Assembly: GCA_963833585.1 (NCBI GenBank)
Contig: CAWHYF010000003.1
Coordinates: 248,001-312,000 of the forward strand
Length of the DNA: 64,000 bases
Reading direction: 5' to 3'
Origin: Bog-756 sp963833585
GTDB taxonomy: Bacteria > Actinomycetota > Acidimicrobiia > Acidimicrobiales > RAAP-2
The notes under the pieces were generated by a model that did no database searches, had not been told where the DNA came from, and worked only from the letters and a program-made list of their open reading frames with translations. Made by a program: the position numbers and the translations under genes. Positions 34,224-42,701 of this stretch are shown here, one piece after another. Each line of letters opens with the position of its first letter. The stretch's first letter is position 1.

Positions 34224-35195
34224 TCAAACAGCCGTAATGGCCGTCAGACCGCCGTCGACGCTCAGGTGGGCGCCGGTAATGAAGGAAGCCTCGTCGGAGA
34301 GCAGGAAGCGGATGGGCCGCGCGATCTCGTCGGGCGTGGACACCCGTTGGAGGGGGGTCCGCTCCTCCAGCTGTCGACGGAAGCCGGGAAGCTCGAATGC
34401 GGGAGCCAGCATCGGGGTGTCCACCGCCCCCGGGCACACCGCATTGACCCGGAAGCCCTCGGACGCAAAGCGGTGGGCGATCGATCGCATCACACCCAGG
34501 ACACCCCCCTTCGACGCACAGTAAGCAGTGAGGAAGGAGCTGCCGAAAAGGCCTTCGATGGACGAGATGAGGACCGCCGCCGATCCCGGGCCCGCCCGTC
34601 GGAAGGGCTCGATCAGTGAGCGGCAGATCATCGCTACGGCCCGCAAGTTCACGTTGAGCGTGCCGTCCCACAAGTCGTCGTCGATGAAGTCCACCGGCAT
34701 GGCCCCGGAGACCCCGGCGGCATGGACGAAGCCTCCAAGGGACCCCAGCGCCGCCTCGGCCTCGGACACCGCCACCTCCAGTGCGGCGGTGTCCGCCACG
34801 TCGATCACTGCCCAGTGGACCGTCACCCCGGAACGCTGGCGGCACCGCTCCGCCGTCTCCCGGGCCCCCCGGGCATCGATATCCCAGATGGCAACCGGCC
34901 GGCCCACCTCGGCCAGGGCCAGGGCAGTCTCCCGGCCGATCCCGGATCCACCCCCGGTCACCAGGACCCCGGTCCCCGGGGAACCCAAGCGATCGCCCGC
35001 CGGCCAGGGTCCGGGGCTCGTGGCTTTTGCTGTGGCCTTCTTGGCTGTGGCCTTCTTGGCTGTGGCCTTCTTGGCTGTGGCCTTCTTGGCTGTGGCCTTC
35101 TTGGCTGTGGCCTTCTTGGCTGTGGCCTTCTTGGCTGTGGCCTTCTTGGCTGTGGCCTTCTTGGCTGTGGTACGAGGGATGGACCGAGGTGCCAT
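34224..35195 (-). CDS. SDR oxidoreductase with histone-like AKKAT repeat tail
   Basis: The 323-residue protein joins a lysine-rich N-terminal tail to a complete SDR. Residues about 10-57 are the pentapeptide Ala-Lys-Lys-Ala-Thr repeated about nine times, as in histone H1-like and extended HU proteins. The SDR domain (about 75-323) has VTGGGSGIGRE, HAAGVSG in the NNAG position, catalytic Ser in LISSIEGLFG and TAYCASKGGV (Tyr-x-x-x-Lys intact), and ends with LSVDGGLTAI. The start ATG gives the tail directly, with no stop or frameshift between tail and enzyme. The tail could bind nucleic acid or polyphosphate. The substrate of the SDR is unknown. Confidence 0.88.
   Translation of the reverse strand: MAPRSIPRTTAKKATAKKATAKKATAKKATAKKATAKKATAKKATAKKATAKKATAKATSPGPWPAGDRLGSPGTGVLVTGGGSGIGRETALALAEVGRPVAIWDIDARGARETAERCRQRSGVTVHWAVIDVADTAALEVAVSEAEAALGSLGGFVHAAGVSGAMPVDFIDDDLWDGTLNVNLRAVAMICRSLIEPFRRAGPGSAAVLISSIEGLFGSSFLTAYCASKGGVLGVMRSIAHRFASEGFRVNAVCPGAVDTPMLAPAFELPGFRRQLEERTPLQRVSTPDEIARPIRFLLSDEASFITGAHLSVDGGLTAITAV
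35026..35170. repeat. 15-bp tandem repeat inside the SDR gene
   Basis: The unit TTGGCTGTGGCCTTC repeats exactly eight times from 35041 to 35160, with one variant unit before it (35026-35040) and a partial unit after (35161-35170). It encodes the Ala-Lys-Lys-Ala-Thr repeats on the minus strand. The identity of the units at DNA level, including third positions, shows recent expansion. Length changes by slippage would keep the frame. Confidence 0.95.
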
Positions 35196-35239
35196 GGGCG
35201 CAGTCTTTCAGAACTGCCCGGCTCCGAGCCCTCCCACGA

Positions 35240-35791
35240 TCAGGTCCGGAGTCCCGCCCTCGGCTGCACACTCGGATGGAGCTCGGACCTCAACGGATTG
35301 GCCTGGTCCCGAGTGGAGAGGACCGGGTCGGTGAGGCCCCAATCCGCCCCGATCGCCGGATCGTCCCAGGCCACCCCGAGCTCGTCCTCGGGGTTGTAGT
35401 ACCCGTCCACCAGGTACCAGAGGGTGAGGTCGGTGAGCGAGGCAAAACCGTGGGCCACACCAGGAGGAATGAACAGTCCCCGGTCGTGGCCGCCGTCGAG
35501 GTCGAGGGTCAACGTGGCCCCGTCGGTCGGTGATCCCTGTCGAAGGTCGTGCAGGACCACTCGGGCGGTTCCCCGCAGGACGTACCAGTAGTCGGCCTGA
35601 TGCAGGTGGTAGTGGAGTCCCACGATCGCGCCGGCCTGCTTCTCGGACCGGTTGGCCTGGACCATCTCCCGACCCAGTGGGAACCAACTCCGGCGGTAGG
35701 TCTCCAGGAACCGGCCGCGTTCATCGCCGTGGGCATTGGGCTCCACAACGATGACGTCGGCGATGACCTCGGACTCTTTGATGTCGGGCAT
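35240..35791 (-). CDS. dTDP-4-dehydrorhamnose 3,5-epimerase family (RmlC-like) cupin
   Basis: A 183-residue cupin with RGRFLETYRRSWF, QANRSEKQAGAIVGLHYH (active-site His), FIPPGVAHGFASL and YYNPEDELGVAWDDPAIG. The whole length matches the RmlC family, which epimerises dTDP-4-keto-6-deoxyglucose. No other rhamnose-pathway gene is present here, so the sugar is uncertain. The ATG at 35791 directly precedes PDIKESEVIADV; the frame upstream of it is shadow of the flavin reductase gene, which lies 4 bp away. Confidence 0.87.
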   Translation of the reverse strand: MPDIKESEVIADVIVVEPNAHGDERGRFLETYRRSWFPLGREMVQANRSEKQAGAIVGLHYHLHQADYWYVLRGTARVVLHDLRQGSPTDGATLTLDLDGGHDRGLFIPPGVAHGFASLTDLTLWYLVDGYYNPEDELGVAWDDPAIGADWGLTDPVLSTRDQANPLRSELHPSVQPRAGLRT

Positions 35792-35795
35792 GGGC

Positions 35796-36314
35796 CTACG
35801 TCCTATCTGGGCTGCTCGAGCGGTCTCCGTCCACGGAGTGCCGGGCAAGAGTAGCGAACTTGCTCCGGTAGAAGAGGAGGGGGTACCCGTCGTTCGTACC
35901 GAGGTCCAGGACCTTCCCGATGATGAGTTCGTGGTCTCCAGCGTCGTGGACCAATTCCACATGGCAGTCGACCCAGGCCAGACAGCCGTCGATCACGGGT
36001 GAGCCGGTGACGGGGGCCGGCTCCCAGGCCACCCCTTCGAATTTGTTCCCGCCGGAGACGGCGAAGCCCCGGCACAACTCCTCTTGATGGTCGCCCAACA
36101 CGTTCACGCAGAACGTCCCCGCCCTGGCGATGCGGGGCCAGCTGGTCGAGGTGCGGGCCGGAGCCACCGCCACGAAGGGAGGATCGATGGACAGCGAGAT
36201 GAAGCTTTGACAGGAGAAACCCACCGGGTGGCCTTCCTCAATGCCCGACACGATGGTGATCCCGCTCGTGAACCGACTCATGGCCTCTTTGAAGGCTGTG
36301 ACGTCGAAGCTCAC
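35796..36314 (-). CDS. flavin reductase domain protein
   Basis: A 172-residue FMN-binding split-barrel protein of the flavin reductase family. Typical features are AMSRFTSGITIVSG, VGFSCQSFISLSIDPP, SWPRIARAGTFCVNVL and the GDHELIIGKVLDL ending. Such proteins either supply reduced flavin to a monooxygenase or act alone on small substrates. No monooxygenase gene is next to it. It is 4 bp from the RmlC-like gene and 2 bp from the MBL gene, so the three probably form an operon. Confidence 0.87.
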   Translation of the reverse strand: MSFDVTAFKEAMSRFTSGITIVSGIEEGHPVGFSCQSFISLSIDPPFVAVAPARTSTSWPRIARAGTFCVNVLGDHQEELCRGFAVSGGNKFEGVAWEPAPVTGSPVIDGCLAWVDCHVELVHDAGDHELIIGKVLDLGTNDGYPLLFYRSKFATLARHSVDGDRSSSPDRT

Positions 36315-36316
36315 CT

Positions 36317-37174
36317 TCAGATCTCACCCAGTTCCACGGAAGCGCCCTCGGAGGCCGCGGTGACCTCGAGCGACGGCGCACCCGCGGCCTTGCCCTTCGC
36401 CTCGTCGAGCATCCGGTCTATCTCGTCGTCGGAATGGGCGGGGTCGTGGTGGAACAAGGTCAGTCGTTTGACACCGGTCGCCCTCGCCACCGCCACCGCA
36501 TAGTTGGCCGTCGAGTGTCCCCAGTCGGGCAGAGCGGCGAACTCCACTTCGGTGTACTGGGCGTCATGGAGGAGGAGATCGGCCCCTTCGCACAGCTCGA
36601 GCACCGAGGGCTCCACCGTGGTGAGGTCGAGCGGGGCCTGGTGGTCCGACAGGTACGCCAGGACCTGACCGTCGGCCTCGAGCCGGAATCCGAGGGTGCG
36701 TCCGACGTGACGGATGGGACGGACCTTGACCTTCACCGCTCCGACGGCGAATTCGTCGGTCCCATCGAGGTCATGGAACCGGAAGGTGCCCTGGAACTGC
36801 GCCATGTGAACGGGAAAGAACGGGGGTCGCACCATCGACGCCAGGACGTCCCCCAGCGGCCCTCCCTCCTGGGCCGGGCCGTAGACGTCGACCAGGGCGT
36901 CCGGGTGGCGCATCGGGGCGAAGAACGGAAGTCCCAGCACATGGTCGTAGTGCAGATGGGAGAGCAGGACGTTGGCGGCCAGGGGCTCCCCGGTGACTCC
37001 GAGCCGCGCCCCGAGGTGCTCGCCCAGGGCGCGCAGCCCCGTGCCCAGATCGATGATCAGGGGCGGTTCCCCGGCCACCTCCACCAACACACAGGAAGTA
37101 TTCCCCCCGTAGCGGCGATAGCGGTCGGACGAGCATGGGCACGAGCCCCGGACGCCGAAGTAGGTGATTCTCAC
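36317..37174 (-). CDS. MBL-fold metallohydrolase (PhnP/RNase Z-like)
   Basis: A 285-residue metallo-beta-lactamase-fold protein starting FGVRGSCPCSSDRYRRYGGN, a signature of the PhnP-like phosphodiesterase group. Metal ligands are in LLSHLHYDHVLGLPF, LLLHDAQYTEVEF and DWGHSTANYA, with a last His in FHHDPAHSD. It probably hydrolyses a phosphodiester (cyclic nucleotide or ribosyl cyclic phosphate). It is first in a three-gene minus-strand set with the flavin reductase and the RmlC-like gene. Confidence 0.85.
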   Translation of the reverse strand: MRITYFGVRGSCPCSSDRYRRYGGNTSCVLVEVAGEPPLIIDLGTGLRALGEHLGARLGVTGEPLAANVLLSHLHYDHVLGLPFFAPMRHPDALVDVYGPAQEGGPLGDVLASMVRPPFFPVHMAQFQGTFRFHDLDGTDEFAVGAVKVKVRPIRHVGRTLGFRLEADGQVLAYLSDHQAPLDLTTVEPSVLELCEGADLLLHDAQYTEVEFAALPDWGHSTANYAVAVARATGVKRLTLFHHDPAHSDDEIDRMLDEAKGKAAGAPSLEVTAASEGASVELGEI

Positions 37175-37238
37175 CGAAGGAGGAGGCTAGTCGGACCTGG
37201 CGGCGGCGCCCGATTTCGGTGGGAGTACCCTGCTGGCG

Positions 37239-38108
37239 ATGGACCATCGCACCGTCACCGCCAACGGCACCGAGTTCGCCTACATCGACGCCGGGCCCGA
37301 GGACGGACCGTTGGCCCTGTGTCTGCACGGCTTTCCCGACACCGCCCACTCCTGGCGTTACCTGCTCCCCCGGTTGGCTGCGGTGGGATTCCACGCTGTG
37401 GCGCCCTTCCAGCGTGGGTATGCCCCCACACCGGTCCCCGATGACGGTCGTTTCGACACCGGGACGCTGGCCCTGGACGCCTGCGGCCTGCACGATGCCC
37501 TCGGAGGCGGAGAGGACTCGGTCATCATCGGCCATGACTGGGGCGCCTTCGCCGCCTACGGTGCCGCCGCCCTCCAGCCCGAGCGATGGCGGCGGGTCGT
37601 GACCTCCGCAGTCGCTCCCCAGGGGTCGATGGCCGAGGGGTTCTTCACCTACGACCAGCTCCGCCGCAGCTGGTATGTGTTCTTCTTCCAGACTCCGTTG
37701 GCCGAGTATGCGGTCGGTCTCGACGACTACGCCTTCATCGACCGCCTGTGGTCCGACTGGTCACCCGGCTTCGACGGATCGTGGGACGCGGCGCGGGTCA
37801 AGGAGTCGCTGGCCGAGCCGGCCAGCCTCACGGCGGCCATCGACTACTACCGCGCCATGTTCGCAGGTCCTCCCGACGATCCAGAGGCGGCGGCGGCCCA
37901 GGGGGCTGCAGGAACGACGGCCCCCCAGCCGACGTTGTACCTCCACGGAGCCGACGACGGTTGCATAGGTCTCGACACCATCGGCCGGGTGACCGACTTC
38001 CTGGCTCCCGGTTCGGAGATGGTGGTCGTCGAAGGGGCCGGACACTTCCTGCATGTGGAGCGGCCCGACCTGGTCAACGATCACATCCTCCGCTTCCTCA
38101 CGGCGTAG
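37239..38108 (+). CDS. alpha/beta hydrolase, epoxide hydrolase-like
   Basis: A 289-residue alpha/beta hydrolase. HGFPDTAHSWRY is the oxyanion HGxP motif. The nucleophile elbow is GHDWGAFAAYG with Asp instead of Ser, as in epoxide hydrolases and haloalkane dehalogenases. The acid is probably in LHGADDGCIGLD and the base His in EGAGHFLHVERPD. A Tyr in IDYYRAMFAGP sits where epoxide hydrolases have a cap-domain Tyr, so epoxide opening is the better guess. ATG at 37239. Confidence 0.87.
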   Translation: MDHRTVTANGTEFAYIDAGPEDGPLALCLHGFPDTAHSWRYLLPRLAAVGFHAVAPFQRGYAPTPVPDDGRFDTGTLALDACGLHDALGGGEDSVIIGHDWGAFAAYGAAALQPERWRRVVTSAVAPQGSMAEGFFTYDQLRRSWYVFFFQTPLAEYAVGLDDYAFIDRLWSDWSPGFDGSWDAARVKESLAEPASLTAAIDYYRAMFAGPPDDPEAAAAQGAAGTTAPQPTLYLHGADDGCIGLDTIGRVTDFLAPGSEMVVVEGAGHFLHVERPDLVNDHILRFLTA

Positions 38109-38183
38109 GCAGCAGAAGGGCCGGGGCCGGCACTGAGCCGTCCGGTCGCGGTGGATCGGCGCGGCGGACTCACCGGGGCCACC

Positions 38184-39107
38184 TCAGGGGAGGCGCAGGT
38201 CTCCCGATCCGTCCGACACCACCAGCCCTTCCCCCACCAGGATGTCCACCATCCGCTCGACCCGCCCGGGGTCGTCGGGCCAACCCGCCACGGTGGCCGC
38301 CCGCTGGAGGGGGACCGGCCCGCTCCGGAGGGCGTCGACCAGTCGGCCGCGTGCCTGACGGTCGGAGCCCTGGAAGCGACTCTGTGGGGTGGAGACACCG
38401 GCTGAGCCCCGCGCTGGGTCCGGGTCGTGCCGGCCCGATGCCGCCCATCGGCAACGTCGCCTCACCGGACACCGGTGGCAGTGGGGAGTGCCGGCCACAC
38501 AGACCTCGGCCCCGAGATCCAGGAGGGCCTGACCGAAGCTCCACGCCTGCCGCCGGGGCACCATGGCGTCCACCAACCGTTGGGCCTCACCGGCGCCGAC
38601 GGAACGGCCGGCCACGGCCCGGGCCACCACTCGCCCGGCATTGGTGTCGACCACCCCGACCTCGGCCTCGAAGGCGAAGACCAGAACGGCCCGCGCCGTG
38701 TAGGGACCCACCCCGGGGAGGGACAAGAGCCCTTCCAACGTGGTGGGGATCGTGCCGCCGTGGTTGTTGGTCACCGCTTGGGCGGCCCGGTGGAGGTTGG
38801 CGGCACGCCGGTTGTAGCCCAGTCCCCGCCAGGCCCGGAGAACCTCCCCCAACGAGGCCTCGGCGCAGGAGGCGGCGGTGGGGAACAGGACCAGGAACCG
38901 CCGATAGGCCGGCACCACCCGGGACACCTGGGTCTGTTGAGCCATCACCTCGCTGACCAGGACAGCCCACGGGTCGCGGGTCGACCGCCAAGGCAGCTCG
39001 GGGCGACGCGAATCGGACCCCGACGAGGTCCCCCACTCTTCGATGGTCCGACCCAGGGCCCGGAGCTGGCGCGGGTCGCGAATCTCGGATCGATCAGCCA
39101 CCGCCAC
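38184..39107 (-). CDS. mutY: A/G-specific adenine glycosylase
   Basis: A 307-residue MutY removing adenine mispaired with 8-oxoguanine. Catalytic Glu lies in VLVSEVMAQQTQVSRV, the hairpin is LPGVGPYTARAVL, and the catalytic Asp is in VGVVDTNAGRVV. The 4Fe-4S cluster motif is Cys-x6-Cys-x2-Cys-x5-Cys (CVAGTPHCHRCPVRRRC). The C-terminal 8-oxoG recognition domain of longer MutY proteins is replaced by a short winged-helix-like stretch, as in other actinobacterial MutY. The cluster probably comes from the Suf system. Confidence 0.93.
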   Translation of the reverse strand: MAVADRSEIRDPRQLRALGRTIEEWGTSSGSDSRRPELPWRSTRDPWAVLVSEVMAQQTQVSRVVPAYRRFLVLFPTAASCAEASLGEVLRAWRGLGYNRRAANLHRAAQAVTNNHGGTIPTTLEGLLSLPGVGPYTARAVLVFAFEAEVGVVDTNAGRVVARAVAGRSVGAGEAQRLVDAMVPRRQAWSFGQALLDLGAEVCVAGTPHCHRCPVRRRCRWAASGRHDPDPARGSAGVSTPQSRFQGSDRQARGRLVDALRSGPVPLQRAATVAGWPDDPGRVERMVDILVGEGLVVSDGSGDLRLP

Positions 39108-39160
39108 CTCGACCGGCTCGTAGCCGCTCCCAGCCCGGTCGGGCGTGGGACCCGTCTCGC

Positions 39161-39673
39161 TCAGTCCCAGACGTCATCCGCATAGGGACGCCGACGCTCC
39201 GGTGCGGCGGACTGCTTCCAGACCATCACCTTGCGGCGGAAGAAACAGACCTCTTCGCCCCGTTGGTTGAACCCCTTGGTCTCGACGGTGACCACTCCCC
39301 GATCGTCTCGGGACTTCGACTCCACTTTGCCGATCACCTTGGTCTCGGCGTAGATGGTGTCGCCGTGGAAGGTCGGCGCCCGGTGGATCAACGATTCGAC
39401 CTCCAAGTTGGCGATGGCCGCCCCGCTGACGTCGGGGACGCTCATCCCGAGCACCAGCGAGTAGACCAAGTTCCCCACCACCACGTTGCGACCCTGCACC
39501 GTCTCGTGCTCGGCGAACCAGGCGTTGGTGTGCAGGGGGTGGTGGTTCATGGTGATCATGCAGAACAGATGGTCGTCGGCCTCGGTGATGGTCTTGCCCG
39601 GCCAGTGCCGGTAGACGTCGCCGACCTCGAATTCCTCGTAGTACCGGCCGAAGGGCCGGTCGTAGGTGACCAC
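39161..39673 (-). CDS. MaoC-like hot-dog dehydratase
   Basis: A 170-residue single hot-dog fold protein. The hydratase motif appears as FEVGDVYRHWPGKTITEADD and HHPLHTNAWFAEH, with Asp and His at the expected positions. VVVGNLVYSLVLGMSV and HRAPTFHGDTIYAETKV follow. The pattern resembles mesaconyl-CoA or beta-methylmalyl-CoA dehydratases, and a CoA lyase of the matching family lies at 45225, so a shared pathway is possible but unproven. Confidence 0.87.
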   Translation of the reverse strand: MVTYDRPFGRYYEEFEVGDVYRHWPGKTITEADDHLFCMITMNHHPLHTNAWFAEHETVQGRNVVVGNLVYSLVLGMSVPDVSGAAIANLEVESLIHRAPTFHGDTIYAETKVIGKVESKSRDDRGVVTVETKGFNQRGEEVCFFRRKVMVWKQSAAPERRRPYADDVWD

Positions 39674-39678
39674 CTAGG

Positions 39679-40110
39679 TCAGTCCCGCACCAGGGTGGGC
39701 CGCGTGGTGAATCCCAGGACCCAGTCGGACTGCGACTCGCCGTCGATCGCCATGCGCCAGGTGTAGCGGGTCCCCGGGTTCAGCGGGAGGGGTCCGAGAT
39801 TCACTGCCAGGGCCACGTCGATGGGTGAGCCCTCCGGGATCCCGGGAGGTCGGCCCACCGTGAACTCACCTCGAACCTCGACGGGATGCTCACCTTCCGG
39901 GGTGTCCACCAGCACCGGCCGGCCATCGGCGTCTTCGAGGAACAGCTCCCAGTGGTGGGCCGCCTCGGCCTCGTGCCAGCCCACGTCGATCTTGAGGGCG
40001 ATGGCCGAAGGGACCGGATCGGGGCCGGTCATGCTCCATCCTCCGCCCAGCACATAGAGCTTGCCGTCGGCAACCTGGGCTGCATCACACAGCATCATCG
40101 TGACTCGCAC
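39679..40110 (-). CDS. conserved hypothetical (DUF6941-like) protein
   Basis: A 143-residue protein of a small actinobacterial family with the start VTMMLCDAAQVADGKLYVLGGGW. The rest is beta-rich, with DVGWHEAEAAHHWELFL and NLGPLPLNPGTRYTWRM. There is no catalytic motif. I choose the GTG at 40110 because conserved sequence begins there. It lies 5 bp upstream of the MaoC gene on the same strand, so both are probably co-transcribed. Function unknown. Confidence 0.75.
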   Translation of the reverse strand: MRVTMMLCDAAQVADGKLYVLGGGWSMTGPDPVPSAIALKIDVGWHEAEAAHHWELFLEDADGRPVLVDTPEGEHPVEVRGEFTVGRPPGIPEGSPIDVALAVNLGPLPLNPGTRYTWRMAIDGESQSDWVLGFTTRPTLVRD

Positions 40111-40325
40111 GGTAGATGAGGTTACCGGCTGGCGGGGAGGCCTCACGCCGTGAGAACCGACGCCCGGGGTGGGGGCCCCGCCTTGGTCGGCGGAGCGCAA
40201 GGGCCGGTGGGCGAACGGTCCCTACCTCGGGCGGTCGATGTCTTGCGCCGTGAGGCCCCCGACCCGTCGAGGTCGAGGGCGCCCTCCACCCGGGAGCCGG
40301 CCGGGTGGGCCGGTAGCCTGAGACC

Positions 40326-40973
40326 ATGGAACTCCGGGGGCTACGCGACGACGTCTACCGCCGGCCCCTGTCCACGGCGCTCGACCGCCTGGGCATAGGG
40401 CCCGGGTGGACCTGTGTCGACGTCGGCGCCGGGGGAGGGGACGTCTCCGTGGCGTTGGCCGAGATCGTGGGGCGCAACGGACGGGTCTATGCGGTGGACA
40501 GCGACCCGTTGGCCCGGGACGAGGTGGCCGAGGCCGCCGCGGCGCACAGCCAGGTCCTGGCGGTCACCCAGTCCGGCGAGGACCTGCGCCTCCCCGAGCC
40601 CGTGGACCTGGCCTTCTGTCGATTTCTTCTCCTCCACGTGGTCGATCCGGCGGTCGTGCTGGCCAGGATGGCCGCCGCCGTCCGCCCCGGGGGCTGGGTG
40701 GTGGCCCAGGAACCGATCACCTCGGCCGGCCGCATCAATGGGGACCCGTTCTCCATGCCGTCGGCCCGCCACCCCGACATCGGTGCGCGACTCCCCTCAC
40801 TGGCCCGGGACGCCGGTCTGGTCACCGTGGACGCCTGGGCCGAGGCCCCGGCCGGGGCCGGCCCGGGGCCGGTGGCTGACTACCTCCGGGCACTGACCGA
40901 GGTCGATCCCGGGGACGACCCCGTGGTCCTGCCGCCCCTGGTCACCGTGGTGGCCCAGGCCCCACCGGCCTGA
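40326..40973 (+). CDS. SAM-dependent methyltransferase (class I)
   Basis: A 215-residue class I methyltransferase. Motif I is CVDVGAGGGDVSVALAE, the acidic residue after strand 2 is in VYAVDSDPLA, and motif IV is PVDLAFCRFLLLHVVDP. The ending is VARMAAAVRPGGWVVAQEP-like. It belongs to the UbiE-like broad group; the acceptor cannot be named. ATG at 40326. Confidence 0.85.
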   Translation: MELRGLRDDVYRRPLSTALDRLGIGPGWTCVDVGAGGGDVSVALAEIVGRNGRVYAVDSDPLARDEVAEAAAAHSQVLAVTQSGEDLRLPEPVDLAFCRFLLLHVVDPAVVLARMAAAVRPGGWVVAQEPITSAGRINGDPFSMPSARHPDIGARLPSLARDAGLVTVDAWAEAPAGAGPGPVADYLRALTEVDPGDDPVVLPPLVTVVAQAPPA

Positions 40974-41022
40974 GGGCCCGGACCGGCAGGCGGGGGCGGC
41001 GGGACGTCGACGCGGTTCCGAT

Positions 41023-41056
41023 CGATTGAGACAATCAAACGATTGAGACAATCAAA
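41023..41056. repeat. two tandem 17-bp units, each a small dyad
   Basis: CGATTGAGACAATCAAA occurs at 41023-41039 and again immediately at 41040-41056. Each unit contains GATTG-AGA-CAATC, an inverted repeat. Tandem dyads in an intergenic region are typical operator arrangements. They precede the solute-binding-protein gene by about 290 bp. Confidence 0.7.
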
Positions 41057-41069
41057 TTGGTAAGTCTCA
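41044..41069. promoter_or_regulatory. dyad TGAGAC-N14-GTCTCA, copy 1
   Basis: TGAGAC (41044-41049) and GTCTCA (41064-41069) are separated by exactly 14 bp. The same half sites with the same spacing occur at 48862-48887. The left half site is part of the second 17-bp tandem unit. Such long-spaced dyads fit TetR-type regulators; which one is unknown. Confidence 0.4.
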
Positions 41070-41343
41070 CGCCATCCCGTATCGCCAGGGACAGGGCATG
41101 GCCAGGGACCCCTGCGTCACGTTGGCCCGGCCTGCCTTCCCGGGGCTTCCCAGGCACCCCGGTCGGCTAGCGGGAACGAAATCCCTGCTCAGCAGCAGTA
41201 ATTCTCGCTCCGATCCCCATTGCTCGACCGGGTAGCGTAGAGTCTGCCATCCGCTCGGGAGACGGCAGGCCATGGGGGCTACTGCGACCGGGGAGATCTG
41301 CGCAATCGGATCGGGATACGAGACCGAGAATGTTGGGGGACCC

Positions 41344-42639
41344 GTGGGATCTGCACGAGCTGTATCGCTGAAGACGCGCCTGGCCGCGGTGGGAGTGGTG
41401 GTGGCGGTGGCGACCTCCGCCGTCGTCGTCGGCACGACCGGGGTGGCGTCTGCCTCCTCGGGCTCCATCCCGTCCAGCGCCTTCCAGGACCACACCGGCA
41501 TCACCAAGACCGAGGTCAAGCTGGCCAACGTGTCCACCTTGTCCATCGGCCTGTTCAAGGGAGCGACGGTCGGTGCCCAGGCCTACGCGGACTACGTGAA
41601 CTCGACCGGTGGCATCAACGGGCGGAAGCTGGTCATCGCCGACTCGGACGACCAGTTCACCGGGGCCACAAACAAGCAGGCCACCCAGAACGCCATCGAC
41701 AACGACTTCGCCATGGTCGGGAATTTCTCCCTCGAGGACAGCTTCGGTGGGGCCCTCCTCAAGACCAATCCGGGCATGCCGAACGTGTCGGTGGTGCTCG
41801 ATCCCGCCACCAACAAGCTGTCCAACGTGTACAGCCCGGTGCCGCTCAACGCCGGTTGGGAACTGGGTCCCCTCCAGTTCATCAAGAAGAAGTACCCCAA
41901 CGACATCCACGCCGTCGGGGCCATGGTGGGCGGACTCCCGTCCGCCGAGACCGACTGGGCCGGTGAGAAGTACGCACTGGGCAAGGTGGGCTTCAAGGTC
42001 ATCTACGACCCCACCTACACCGTCTCCACCACCGACTTCACCCAGAACGTCATCGCCATGAAGAACGCCGGGGTCAAGATGGTCTTCATGGACTCCATGG
42101 CCGAGAGCTACGCCGCCTCGTTCCTGAAGGACCTGACCCAGCAGAGCTTCCACCCCGTCGTCGTCCTCGGTGCGGCCACCTACACCAACGGCCTGGTCAA
42201 GGACGCTGGGGGCGCTGCGGCCGTCAACGGCGACTACCTGGAGCAGAACACGTCCCTCTATCTCGGGCAGGACGCCAAGGCCGTCCCGGCCGTGGCCACC
42301 TTCCTCCACTGGGTCAACGTGGCCTCACCGGGATTCAAGACCGACCTGTACACCTTGTACGCCTGGCTCTCGACCGAGCTGTTCGGTCAGGCCCTCAAGA
42401 ATGCCGGTGCCAATCCCAGCCGGGGATCGGAACTCCAGGCCCTGAACAAGATCACCAGCTTCGACGGGAACCACCTCATCGCCCCGAACGACCCGGCCAC
42501 CAAGGCCGTCGGGAACTGCTATCTGATCGCCAAGGTGGTCAACGGCCAGTTCGTGCGCACCACCGACAATCCCCCGGCCAGCAGCAGCACCCACGGCTAC
42601 CGCTGCGACTACAGCTACCTCGTCCCGCCGTCCGGCTGA
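41344..42639 (+). CDS. ABC transporter substrate-binding protein (branched-chain amino-acid type)
   Basis: A 431-residue type 1 periplasmic binding protein (LIVBP/amide family). A signal peptide covers about residues 8-40 (AAVGVVVAVATSAVVVGTTG, then ASAS). The core reads GATVGAQAYADYVNSTGGING and ADSDDQFTGATNKQA. A GTG at 41344 with GGGGGA six bases upstream is preferred; the frame is open 24 codons further. No permease or ATPase gene is next to it, so it either works with remote components or is an orphan sensor. Ligand unknown. There is no lipobox Cys. Confidence 0.88.
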   Translation: MGSARAVSLKTRLAAVGVVVAVATSAVVVGTTGVASASSGSIPSSAFQDHTGITKTEVKLANVSTLSIGLFKGATVGAQAYADYVNSTGGINGRKLVIADSDDQFTGATNKQATQNAIDNDFAMVGNFSLEDSFGGALLKTNPGMPNVSVVLDPATNKLSNVYSPVPLNAGWELGPLQFIKKKYPNDIHAVGAMVGGLPSAETDWAGEKYALGKVGFKVIYDPTYTVSTTDFTQNVIAMKNAGVKMVFMDSMAESYAASFLKDLTQQSFHPVVVLGAATYTNGLVKDAGGAAAVNGDYLEQNTSLYLGQDAKAVPAVATFLHWVNVASPGFKTDLYTLYAWLSTELFGQALKNAGANPSRGSELQALNKITSFDGNHLIAPNDPATKAVGNCYLIAKVVNGQFVRTTDNPPASSSTHGYRCDYSYLVPPSG

Positions 42640-42701
42640 GCCGCGATGGAGCCGGCGGCCCGGGTGGGGATGGGCCGAACCCGGGCCGGTAACCTTGGAC
42701 C

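Larger units (their letters stand above)
40974..41343. other. 370-bp intergenic region with repeated operator-like sites
   Basis: No gene is seen here. The stretch is AT-richer near 41020-41070 and holds two tandem 17-bp units and a TGAGAC/GTCTCA dyad, given separately. The last 30 bp before the binding-protein GTG have GGGGGA as a ribosome site. A promoter for the ABC binding protein is likely inside. Confidence 0.5.

Noticed and set aside
35020..35195. AKKAT repeats as a separate histone-like gene
   Set aside because: The frame continues without stop or shift into the SDR domain, and no stop codon ends the repeat.
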